A stretch of DNA of 57,878 bases from Flavobacteriia bacterium (GTDB taxonomy: Bacteria > Bacteroidota > Bacteroidia > Flavobacteriales > Weeksellaceae), in NCBI GenBank assembly GCA_015999765.1, contig JAECQR010000011.1, positions 1-57,878 on the forward strand, read 5' to 3'. The position numbers were made by a program, and so were the translations under genes. Shown in pieces: positions 50,117 through 57,878 of the stretch. Position 1 is the first letter of the stretch; the number at the start of each line of letters is the position of its first letter. The notes beneath the pieces are model-generated. The model saw nothing but the letters and a program-made list of their open reading frames with translations. It was not told where the DNA came from and did not search any database.

Positions 50117-50875
50117 TTATTTTTTGATGATTTTCTGTGAAACTGCTTTACCGTTTACAGTACCTGTAACGATATAGGTTCCTTTTGCTAAAGAAGCAAC
50201 ATCCAGTGTAGTGTTTTCGTTTACAGAAGCAGATTTAACCACCTGTCCGTTCATTGAAACGATTTGCACATCAGCTTTGGCAGCGAAAAGAATATTGTTA
50301 GAAACAACAGTATTTTTAACCAGGTTAGCGTTTGTTGCGTTTACATCACCAACTGCTTGCGTTACCGCAGTTACAACGATATCATCAATAAAGAATCTGC
50401 TGTTACCACCATTTCCAGAAAATACTAATTTACTTGTAGCAGTTCCACTAGTAATTGCTACGGTATATTCTGTAAATGCACCTTTAACTAAGGTTACAGT
50501 AGCTTTATCCAAAGTTCCTCCTCCGGTGATTGCCACGTTTAAAACTACCTTTTCACTACTTCCATCCCAAGCTCCTGCTCTGAAGGTCAAAGTTGCATTT
50601 CCTGAAAGATTAGACAATGCAGGCGTTGTTACTGAACCTTGGTTGCTTCCAGTTCCAGCTTTAATTGCCTGCTTCGCACCACTTGCAGAAGTAAATGCCC
50701 AGCCAGCAGTTCCATAAGAAGCTGGAATTGTTCCTGTAGCAATTCCCCCACCCCATAAACCGTCATTTCCTCCTGTCCCATTCACATCATCAAATGTGGC
50801 ACTAAAAATTGTAGTTTGTGCGTTTACCGTTACAGCAAAAACAACTGCCGCAACTAAAGAATAAAATTTCTTCAT
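50117..50875 (-). CDS. T9SS type A sorting-domain protein
   Basis: This is a 252-residue protein. A signal peptide (YSLVAAVVFAVTVNA) is followed by a beta-rich domain of Gly/Thr/Ala-rich strands (TIFSATFDDVNGTGGNDGLWGG...RFFIDDIVVTA), reminiscent of adhesion or jelly-roll modules. The C-terminal sorting domain (ADVQIVSMNGQVVKSASVNENTTLDVASLAKGTYIV...SQKIIKK) marks it as type IX cargo. The function of the main domain is not known. It resembles the neighbouring 49214-50014 protein in layout but not closely in sequence. Confidence 0.82.
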   Translation of the reverse strand: MKKFYSLVAAVVFAVTVNAQTTIFSATFDDVNGTGGNDGLWGGGIATGTIPASYGTAGWAFTSASGAKQAIKAGTGSNQGSVTTPALSNLSGNATLTFRAGAWDGSSEKVVLNVAITGGGTLDKATVTLVKGAFTEYTVAITSGTATSKLVFSGNGGNSRFFIDDIVVTAVTQAVGDVNATNANLVKNTVVSNNILFAAKADVQIVSMNGQVVKSASVNENTTLDVASLAKGTYIVTGTVNGKAVSQKIIKK

Positions 50876-51028
50876 TTTTTAAAAAATTTAATAATTAATA
50901 ATTTAGACTGCTAAAATACGATGTTTTTTATTAATATCATAATTTTCAGATTAATTAAGTATTAAATATATAACTGTAATATTGGCAACACTTTTTCGTT
51001 ATTTTTACACACATTTTCTCGCTTCGTT

Positions 51029-54000
51029 TTGGCTAAAAAAATATTCTTTTTCATCCTGATTTTCCATGCATTACAATTCTTTGATGCCCAGATTTTCACG
51101 TGGAAAAATCCTAATCTCAAAGAGGATTCTACCAAGAAAGATTCAATTCTTGCCGCTAAAATCGATAAAGATGTTTTCTCCAGAGACACTCTTGATTTCA
51201 TAAGAACCCAGAATAAAATTATCGTCGACGAAGGTGTTCTTGTGAAAAATACACGTTCACAAATCCTCGGTGACCTTAATTCCAAAGGCTCGATCATCCG
51301 CGGAATTACCTTTGGGAACAACCAGGGACAAAGTGTTCAAAGCTCAATGGATCTTCAGATCTCCGGCAAATTGTCTAAAGACGTTTCCGTTCTCGCTTCC
51401 ATTTCCGATCATAATCTTCCTATTCAGGCCGACGGTTACACCCAGACCCTTGAAGAGTTTGACAAAATTTACATGCAGCTCAATATAAAAGATAAGTCTA
51501 TTCTGCGCGCAGGTCATTTAGATTTGCTCGATGAGCGTACGTATTTCGGCAGATTTCAGCGGAGAAGCATGGGAATGCAGTTTGAAACTAATTTCGGAAA
51601 AAAAAACAAAACGTTCGTTGATCTTTCAGCTGGTGTAGCAAGAAGCGAATTTCACCGGATCCGTTTCCAGGGTGTGGAAGGAAACCAGGGTCCTTACCGT
51701 CTTACCGGCAAAAACGGCGAGCAGTTTATTACGGTTATTTCCGGTTCTGAACAGGTATTTATCGACGGGATTTTAATGAAACGCGGCGAAAATCAGGATT
51801 ATGTCATAAACTATAACACGGGCGAAATTACTTTCACCAGTTTCAGACCGATTTTTAAACAGAATTTTATTACCATTTCCTACAATTACACCAACAGAAA
51901 TTACACGCGATTTTTGGTAACGGGCGGCATCCGGCATGAAAGGGATAAAGCGCGTTACGGTTTCAACTGGTTTATGGAAAACGATAATAAAAACGCTCCG
52001 CTTTCCCTGAATTTAAGCAAGGATGATCAGCAGATTTTAGCCAATGCGGGCAACAATCCTGATTTGATGTATGCGCCTTCCGGAACGGTTACTGAATATG
52101 ACGTGAATAAAATTCTGTACAAGTTAATTCAAGATCCGAGCGGGAATTATTATGAATTTTCAACCGATCAGACAGAAACTCTTTATCAGGTTGCCTTTAC
52201 GTATTTTGGTCAGAATCTGGGCGATTACCGAATTAAACAGACTACCAACAACGGACGCGTTTTCGAATATGTGGGAACCAATATGGGCGAATACAAAGCT
52301 GTGCGGAAACTGCCTTCGCCACAGAAAACCCAGGTTTTTTCTGCCAATTCTGAATTTTTGCTGAAGGACGGAAAGATCGGTGCTGATGTTTCGCTGAGTA
52401 ATTTTGATGTGAATCTGTTTTCATCGAAAGATTCCAATCAAAATATTGGGTATGCAGGACGTGTGTTTGGGAATAAAATGTTTACTAAAAACAACTGGAA
52501 AGGTACTCCGAGTTTTGAATTCCAGCATATCAATTCGCAGTTTCATATTCTGGACAGAATTAATGATGTCGAATTTTCCCGCGATTTCAATTTGGCGCAG
52601 GAATTCAATCAGATTACGCAAAACCGTTTTATTTTCAGCTTTTTGAATCAATGGAACAATTCTACATTTTTAAATTATAAAATCAATTATCTGGACGAAA
52701 AAGATTCTTATAGCGGAATTAAAAATGATCTGGATTTCGGCTGGATTAAAGGAAAGTTTAACACCAAAGGAAATTTTTCTTATCTCGATACGAAAGCGGT
52801 TTTTCAGGATACGAAGTTTGTAAGAAGCGGAGTGATTTCTGAATATTCTACCGAAAAAGGAAGCTGGGCGATTGGCGGAAGTATGGAGCATAACGTGAAA
52901 AACTTCAATGAAACCAATCAGCTTGATGTGACAAGTTTCAGCTGGAAAGAAGTTTTCATTCAGAAAAAAATCAGTGATTCTGCACGCACAAAACTGCTCA
53001 CAAGAATGTATTTCCGCGATAACGATTCCGTGCGTAATAATTCTTTGGAAAACATGAACCATATTTTGGGAATCATGGCAGAAAGCCAAATCATTAAAAC
53101 CGAGAAGACCACTTTGAATGCCCTTATTCACTACCGGAAATTTTATTATCAGAATCAGGAAGTGTCTGACAATCTTAATCAGGACTTTGTGGTCGGAAAT
53201 ATTCTTTATAACCAGCAGCTTTTCCGAAACGGAATGCGTTTACAGGCTTTTTATGAACTTGGAAACGGACAGGAAGCGCAAAGGGAATTTCAGTACATCA
53301 AAGTGACCGACGGACAGGGCGTTTACAAATGGACCGATTATAACGGTGACGGAATACAGCAGCTTGATGAATTTGAATTCGCTGAATATGCAGATTTGGC
53401 GCAATACATCAGGGTTTATACGAATACGGTAAATTATATTCCGTCGAATAAAAACAAAATGCAGCTGGCGTTATTTGTAAACCCATCAGTGGTTTTCAAT
53501 TCTGAAAATCAGTTTTTGAAGCGCTGGAATTTTAATATTTCATTGAATTCCCAGAATTCCTTTTATAAAAGAGAAAGAGTTTTGGTATTGAATCCTTTTG
53601 AAAAAAATGAAGACCAAATTCTGAAAAACCAGAACTTTCTGGCTTCCGCACAGTTTAATCCGACAGAAAAATCGGGCTGGAACGGGAATTACCGTTTTAT
53701 TGCGAATGACAATTTAATCAATGCCAATTTCAGCAATGAAGAGCGTTCGCAGACATCCAATTTCCTGAATTTAGGATATTGGTTCAGCAAAGATTTCCGT
53801 GTCGACTGGGAAAATTCGCTTCACCATATTGAAAATGCGTCGCAGCTTTTCAGTTCGCGGGATTATGTTCTGAATAATTTCGAAACAAAACCGAAAGCGA
53901 CTTATAAATTCACGGAAGCGATTCAGGCAGAACTCTCTTCAGCCTTAAGACAGAAAAAAAGAGCGGATGGCGAAGAATTCCTGAAAACCTTCGATCTTAC

Positions 54001-54262
54001 AGGAAGCCTGCAGTGGGAAAGGAGAAAAACTTCTGTCCGCGGGAATTTTTCATTTATTAGCAATGATTTTACCGGAAATAACTTTTCAATTGTCGGCAAC
54101 CAGATGCTGGACGGTTTGAAGCCGGGTAAAAACCAGGTCTGGTCGGTATTCTTACAACAATCCATCAATTCCTTTATTCAACTGAATGTGAATTATGAGG
54201 GAAGAAATTCCGGCGAAAGAACGATTCATATCGGATCGATGCAGGTGAAAGCGAGTTTTTAA
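51029..54262 (+). CDS. large outer-membrane beta-barrel protein
   Basis: This is a 1077-residue protein with a signal peptide (KIFFFILIFHALQFFDAQ). An N-terminal region with RGITFGNNQGQSVQSSMDLQISGKL is followed by the motif EQVFIDGILMKRGENQDYVINYNTGEITFT, known from large Bacteroidota surface proteins. Many aromatic amphipathic strands follow (NRFIFSFLNQWNNSTFLNYKINY and others) and the end is MQVKASF with a terminal Phe. It is predicted to form a large outer-membrane barrel. Specific family and substrate were not recognised; a link to SprA-type translocon proteins is only suggestive. The start is TTG at 51029. Confidence 0.7.
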   Translation: MAKKIFFFILIFHALQFFDAQIFTWKNPNLKEDSTKKDSILAAKIDKDVFSRDTLDFIRTQNKIIVDEGVLVKNTRSQILGDLNSKGSIIRGITFGNNQGQSVQSSMDLQISGKLSKDVSVLASISDHNLPIQADGYTQTLEEFDKIYMQLNIKDKSILRAGHLDLLDERTYFGRFQRRSMGMQFETNFGKKNKTFVDLSAGVARSEFHRIRFQGVEGNQGPYRLTGKNGEQFITVISGSEQVFIDGILMKRGENQDYVINYNTGEITFTSFRPIFKQNFITISYNYTNRNYTRFLVTGGIRHERDKARYGFNWFMENDNKNAPLSLNLSKDDQQILANAGNNPDLMYAPSGTVTEYDVNKILYKLIQDPSGNYYEFSTDQTETLYQVAFTYFGQNLGDYRIKQTTNNGRVFEYVGTNMGEYKAVRKLPSPQKTQVFSANSEFLLKDGKIGADVSLSNFDVNLFSSKDSNQNIGYAGRVFGNKMFTKNNWKGTPSFEFQHINSQFHILDRINDVEFSRDFNLAQEFNQITQNRFIFSFLNQWNNSTFLNYKINYLDEKDSYSGIKNDLDFGWIKGKFNTKGNFSYLDTKAVFQDTKFVRSGVISEYSTEKGSWAIGGSMEHNVKNFNETNQLDVTSFSWKEVFIQKKISDSARTKLLTRMYFRDNDSVRNNSLENMNHILGIMAESQIIKTEKTTLNALIHYRKFYYQNQEVSDNLNQDFVVGNILYNQQLFRNGMRLQAFYELGNGQEAQREFQYIKVTDGQGVYKWTDYNGDGIQQLDEFEFAEYADLAQYIRVYTNTVNYIPSNKNKMQLALFVNPSVVFNSENQFLKRWNFNISLNSQNSFYKRERVLVLNPFEKNEDQILKNQNFLASAQFNPTEKSGWNGNYRFIANDNLINANFSNEERSQTSNFLNLGYWFSKDFRVDWENSLHHIENASQLFSSRDYVLNNFETKPKATYKFTEAIQAELSSALRQKKRADGEEFLKTFDLTGSLQWERRKTSVRGNFSFISNDFTGNNFSIVGNQMLDGLKPGKNQVWSVFLQQSINSFIQLNVNYEGRNSGERTIHIGSMQVKASF

Positions 54263-54347
54263 AAGTGAGAAATGATGGGTGATGGATGATGGATGTTTTA
54301 AAAAACTGTGCATTGAATAATTACCACGATTTTCTACCTCCTCAAAT

Positions 54348-55544
54348 TTAATCTTCATACATTACATATTTCGTTCGGACTTTTTGAAAGTCTGCAAGTC
54401 CTTTTTTCCATGATTCTTTAATTGCTGAAGCAGATTTTCCAGCGATAATCTGTTTACGAAGTTCATCAGTTCCCGCAAGCTTATCGAAGAAAAGGTTTTT
54501 AAGGAAGAAATCCTGCGCGGGATTTTTGTAGTTGCTGTAAGCCTTTAGAAGCCAGTCGATATTCAATCCGCGTAAATCTTCGGGATAGCCGGAAAGGTTT
54601 TCTCCATAACACAGTTTACCATTCAGAAAAGGGTCTTTCGCACCGAAATTGGGTTTCGGTGTGAATTTATAAGGTAAATTTTTGGTCCACGGACTACCAT
54701 AAATCTGGAACGGAAAATCGGTTCCCCGACCTACCGAGACCTGCGTGCCTTCAAAAAAACATAAACTTGGATACAAATTAATGGAGAGGTCATTTGGAAG
54801 GTTCGGAGAAGGTTTATCCAAAACACCGTATCGCTGTTTTTTGTGGTAACCTTTCATGGGAATCAACGTGTATTTTGCCTGAATGCCGTTCCTTAGCCAT
54901 TTTTCACCATTTACCATATTTCCGTATTCGCCAATTGTAAGACCGTACACAACAGGAATATTATGCATTCCGACAAAACTTTTCCACTGGTCTTTTAGAA
55001 CAGGTCCGTCAATATATCCGTCGTGAGGATTCGGGCGGTCGAGAACGATAACTTCTACTCCATTTTCCGCACCGGCTTCCATGACATAAGTTAAAGTTGA
55101 AATATAGGTGTAAAAGCGCACTCCCACATCCTGAATATCAAAAAGGATAATATCAATACCTTTCAACTGATCTGGTTTTGGCTTTTTGTTGTCTCCGTAC
55201 AGAGAAATAATCGGGATTCCGGTTTTGGTATCTACTCCATTTTTCACATGTTCGCCGGCATCAGCATCACCCCGAAAACCATGTTCGGGAGCAAATATTG
55301 ATTTAATTTTAATGTTATTTTTCACAAGGAAATCTACCAGAAACGTGCGGTCTTTCATAAGCCCTGTCTGGTTCGTTACTACTGCAACCGACTTATTTTT
55401 AAGAAGCGGCAGATAAAGTTCCGGCCGGTCCGCAGCGGTTTTAAAACAGGTTTGATCAGTATTCTGGGCAAAATTCATCTGGCTGAACCCAAAATAAATT
55501 AGCACAATCAGAAGTAAATCTTTAATTTTGGCGATTAAATTCAC
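54348..55544 (-). CDS. DUF1343 family exported protein
   Basis: This protein has about 398 residues. The conserved core is KSVAVVTNQTGLMKDRTFLVDFLVKNNIKIKSIFAPEHGFRGDADAGEHV, then DIILFDIQDVGVRFYTYISTLTYVMEAGAENG and PLVLDRPNPHDG-like VIVLDRPNPHDGYIDGPVL. DUF1343 proteins include peptidoglycan N-acetylmuramyl exo-hydrolases (NamZ-type), so wall recycling is plausible. A GTG at 55544 gives a signal peptide (AKIKDLLLIVLIYFGFSQMNFAQ). A longer ATG frame to 55757 runs through the opposing permease gene and is rejected. The start is uncertain. Confidence 0.85.
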   Translation of the reverse strand: MNLIAKIKDLLLIVLIYFGFSQMNFAQNTDQTCFKTAADRPELYLPLLKNKSVAVVTNQTGLMKDRTFLVDFLVKNNIKIKSIFAPEHGFRGDADAGEHVKNGVDTKTGIPIISLYGDNKKPKPDQLKGIDIILFDIQDVGVRFYTYISTLTYVMEAGAENGVEVIVLDRPNPHDGYIDGPVLKDQWKSFVGMHNIPVVYGLTIGEYGNMVNGEKWLRNGIQAKYTLIPMKGYHKKQRYGVLDKPSPNLPNDLSINLYPSLCFFEGTQVSVGRGTDFPFQIYGSPWTKNLPYKFTPKPNFGAKDPFLNGKLCYGENLSGYPEDLRGLNIDWLLKAYSNYKNPAQDFFLKNLFFDKLAGTDELRKQIIAGKSASAIKESWKKGLADFQKVRTKYVMYED

Positions 55545-55548
55545 CGGC

Positions 55549-56778
55549 TTGAAATTTCCACTATATTTTTCCAAAAAAATTGCTTTTTCCAAAGATAACA
55601 AAAATAATCTTTCAAGGATTATTGTGTTTATCGGCCGGCTTTCTGTGGCATTGGGAGTTATCGTTTCGCTGATTACCGTTTCTACCGGGATCGGTTCTAA
55701 AACAGCCATCAAAGAAAGAATGGCAGATTTTTCAGGGCATATTTCCATCAAATCCAAACAGTCGAATAATTCCTATAATTCATCGGTTCTAAGTACCGAA
55801 GGTCTGCAGATTAAAAAAATAAAGGAGCTTCCGGATGTAGCAAGTACCCAGAAGTATGTTTCGGTAAGCGGAATTTTACGTAACGAACATAATTTTGCAG
55901 GCATCATTTATAAAGGTGTTGGGAAAGATTTTGATACTGCCAGGTTCAGGAAATTTCTTGTGGCTGGAAGGGTTCCGGAGATTACAGAAAAAAGCTTCAA
56001 TAACGGGGTATGTATCTCGCAGAAAATTGCAAATGACCTTCATCTTAGTGTAAAAGACAGTATCGTAGCCATTTTCTCCAAGGAAAACCAAAGTCCGCTT
56101 TACAGGAAATTTGAGGTAGTTGGCATTTACAAGACCGATATCAAGATGATTGATGACCTTTTTATTATCGGCGGGATCAATCACGCCAGAAAAATACAGG
56201 GAATGAAAGACAATGAAGTTGGAGGAATCGACGTATTTCTCAAAAACATCAATTACATTGATAGGGACGCTCCCGCAGTCGACAAGCTCGCAGGCTATAA
56301 AAATTACACTGTAAAAGCTACCGATGAATATCCACAGATCATGGATTTCATCGCGATTTTCGATACCAATATTGCGCTTATCATCATTATCATGCTTGTC
56401 GTGGTCATCATTAATATCGTGATGGTATTGCTGATTCTGATTATCGAAAGAACAAACTCAATCGGAATGCTTAAGACCCTGGGCGCGACCAACGCACAAA
56501 TCCAGACGATTTTCATTAACTACACGCTCATGATTATGGTTCCCGGACTTGTGATCGGGAACATTATAGGAATCAGCTTTCTCTTGATTCAGAAATATTT
56601 CGGAATCATCAAACTTAATCCGGAGAACTATTACCTGAGTGTTGTTCCGGTTGATTTAAACGTCATTAATATCCTGGCGATATCATTAGGAATCCTTTTG
56701 GTATCGGCAGTTGCCCTTATTTTGCCAAGTTATCTCATCAGTAAAATTTCTCCGGTAAAATCTTTAAAATACAGTTAA
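55549..56778 (+). CDS. FtsX-like ABC transporter permease
   Basis: This is a membrane protein of about 409 residues. Helix 1 is near residue 25 (IIVFIGRLSVALGVIVSLITVSTGIG), followed by a large periplasmic MacB-like domain (KTAIKERMADFSGHISI...). Three C-terminal helices follow (IALIIIIMLVVVIINIVMVLLILI onward) with ERTNSIGMLKTLGATNAQI, the FtsX/LolE signature. It works with an ABC ATPase that is not in the window, in lipoprotein release or a similar envelope task. The frame lacks a suitable ATG. TTG 55549 (MKFPLYFSKK) fits homolog starts; TTG 55528 is possible. It diverges from DUF1343 with a gap of four bases. Confidence 0.82.
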   Translation: MKFPLYFSKKIAFSKDNKNNLSRIIVFIGRLSVALGVIVSLITVSTGIGSKTAIKERMADFSGHISIKSKQSNNSYNSSVLSTEGLQIKKIKELPDVASTQKYVSVSGILRNEHNFAGIIYKGVGKDFDTARFRKFLVAGRVPEITEKSFNNGVCISQKIANDLHLSVKDSIVAIFSKENQSPLYRKFEVVGIYKTDIKMIDDLFIIGGINHARKIQGMKDNEVGGIDVFLKNINYIDRDAPAVDKLAGYKNYTVKATDEYPQIMDFIAIFDTNIALIIIIMLVVVIINIVMVLLILIIERTNSIGMLKTLGATNAQIQTIFINYTLMIMVPGLVIGNIIGISFLLIQKYFGIIKLNPENYYLSVVPVDLNVINILAISLGILLVSAVALILPSYLISKISPVKSLKYS

Positions 56779-56794
56779 TTATAATTTAATATAT

Positions 56795-57775
56795 ATGAAA
56801 TATTCACAAAACATTCTCGAAACCATCGGAAATACGCCACTTGTAAAACTCAACAAAGTTTTGGGCGAAGATTTTCCGGCATTGGTTTTGGCGAAGGTTG
56901 AAACATTTAACCCCGGCAACTCTGTAAAAGACAGAATGGCGGTGAAAATGATTGAAGACGCAGAAAAAGACGGCAGACTGAAACCAGGCGGAACCATTAT
57001 TGAAGGAACTTCAGGGAACACAGGAATGGGCCTTGCCCTTGCAGCCATCGTGAAAGGTTATAAATGCATTTTCGTTACCAATTCGAAACAGTCTAAAGAA
57101 AAATGTGATATCCTACGCGCTGTAGGTGCAGAAGTAATTGTTTGCCCAACCGACGTAAAACCAACTGATCCGCGCTCTTACTATTCCGTTTCCAAAAGAT
57201 TAGCAGCTGAAACTGAAAATGGCTGGTACGTGAACCAATACGATAATCTGTCGAACCGCCAGGCGCATTATGAGCAGACTGCTCCGGAAATCTGGGATCA
57301 GACCGAAGGAAAACTTACGCATTTTGTAGCAGGTGCCGGAACCGGCGGAACGGTAACCGGTTGCGGAACATTTTTTAAAGAGAGAAATGCGGACATCAAA
57401 GTAATCGGAGTAGATACTTACGGTTCTATTTTGAAAGAGTTTCACGAAACAGGTGAACTTCATTACGATCACGCGTACACCTACATCACAGAAGGAATTG
57501 GCGAAGATATTATCCCTGAAAACTACGACATGACCGTGATTGATCACTTCGAGAAGGTGACTGATAAAGACGGTGCGGTTTACGCCAGAAAACTTGCAAA
57601 AGAAGAAGGTATTTTCTGTGGATATTCTGCGGGAAGTGCGATTGCAGCTTTGGTTCAAATGAAAGACCAGTTCACGAAAGATGATGTGATAGTGGTTCTT
57701 TTACACGATCACGGCTCGCGTTATGTAGGGAAAATCTACAACGACGAGTGGATGCAGGAAATGGGTTGGTTATAA
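56795..57775 (+). CDS. cysM: cysteine synthase family PLP enzyme
   Basis: This 326-residue type II PLP enzyme has the Schiff-base lysine in NSVKDRMA (K45) and the substrate loop EGTSGNTGMGLA (70-81). The phosphate-binding loop is GAGTGGTVTG (about 185-194), and GYSAGSAIAA is near the end. It makes L-cysteine from O-acetylserine and sulfide, or cystathionine from homocysteine and serine in relatives; the two cannot be separated here. It follows the permease gene by 16 bases and ends at a strong terminator. Confidence 0.88.
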   Translation: MKYSQNILETIGNTPLVKLNKVLGEDFPALVLAKVETFNPGNSVKDRMAVKMIEDAEKDGRLKPGGTIIEGTSGNTGMGLALAAIVKGYKCIFVTNSKQSKEKCDILRAVGAEVIVCPTDVKPTDPRSYYSVSKRLAAETENGWYVNQYDNLSNRQAHYEQTAPEIWDQTEGKLTHFVAGAGTGGTVTGCGTFFKERNADIKVIGVDTYGSILKEFHETGELHYDHAYTYITEGIGEDIIPENYDMTVIDHFEKVTDKDGAVYARKLAKEEGIFCGYSAGSAIAALVQMKDQFTKDDVIVVLLHDHGSRYVGKIYNDEWMQEMGWL

Positions 57776-57801
57776 TATTTTTAGGGCGTGTCCCTCACAA
57801 T

Positions 57802-57836
57802 AAAAAAGAGCAAAACTGTGTTTTGCTCTTTTTTTT
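57802..57836 (+). terminator. Rho-independent terminator of the cysteine synthase gene
   Basis: AAAAAAGAGCAAAAC, loop TGT, then GTTTTGCTCTTTTTT form a 15-bp stem followed by more T. Confidence 0.85.
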
Positions 57837-57878
57837 GCTCAGGCCGGTCTTCGGCTCCAATCTTTTACCAGACGCGGC

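Noticed and set aside
57837..57878. End of window (GCTCAGGCCGGTCTTCGG...) considered as start of a gene or IS
   Set aside because: Only about 40 bases are available; it looks like the start of a dispersed intergenic repeat but cannot be supported.

Overview
The window reads as a piece of a Weeksellaceae/Chryseobacterium-like flavobacterial (Bacteroidota) genome. The evidence is promoters of the TAnnTTTG type, few Shine-Dalgarno sites, two proteins with C-terminal type IX secretion sorting domains, a fused orotate phosphoribosyltransferase/OMP decarboxylase, and family types usual in that group (DUF1343, DUF4846, RND permease fused to its outer-membrane factor). No rRNA, tRNA or CRISPR array was recognised.

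Layout. (1) 1-981: the end of an integron-attC-like folded site and a two-gene cassette (DUF2695, DUF4265). (2) About 1053-39055: a candidate 38-kb integrative element bounded by near-identical 21/22-base repeats, both ending in AGTACAACAAAT. Its left part holds a secreted-nuclease-like gene and a four-gene operon with a DUF5675 protein and two small membrane proteins. Next comes a structured non-coding zone (3.7-6.0 kb) with three copies of a two-hairpin element and an Ig-like lipoprotein. The core (6-33 kb, all minus strand) is a large metal-resistance region. Its right end carries a VapE/primase-like protein, an excisionase-type HTH protein, an unknown protein and a tyrosine recombinase. 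(3) 39166-40887: a second attC-like site followed by DoxX and a chromate transporter. (4) 40.9-57.9 kb: ordinary chromosome with UMP synthase, an AEC transporter, DsbA/FrnE, YceI, DUF4846, an M1-peptidase-like membrane protein, two T9SS cargo proteins, a 1077-residue outer-membrane protein, DUF1343, an FtsX-like permease and a cysteine synthase.

The metal region, in transcription order from right to left, starts with small exported metal-binding proteins (Cys-rich protein, TRASH-like lipoprotein, DUF3347). A Cus-type copper/silver efflux system follows: an RND permease split into two ORFs, TolC, two adaptors with heavy-metal-binding domains, and a haem-binding protein. Then come an AraC-type regulator with a metal-binding-like N-terminus, a CopZ chaperone, a 19-cysteine four-helix copper-storage protein, two gene remnants, MerTP, a GDCCVxC protein, DUF305, a CPH-type copper ATPase and a multicopper oxidase fused to a CopB-like domain. 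Last is a Czc-type module (1442-residue RND-TolC fusion, adaptor, CPC-type ATPase). The transmembrane-4 signatures separate the two RND pumps: DFG...D for Zn/Co/Cd and AIG...D for Cu/Ag. The set would take metal from periplasm and cytoplasm, oxidise or sequester copper, and export it.

Most noteworthy are the repeated two-hairpin element with compensatory changes, the cassette/attC-like sites flanking a probable integrative element, a nested dyad near the VapE gene, a dispersed repeat absorbed in frame into the VapE protein, and an identical 11-mer with identical spacing in two neighbouring promoters.
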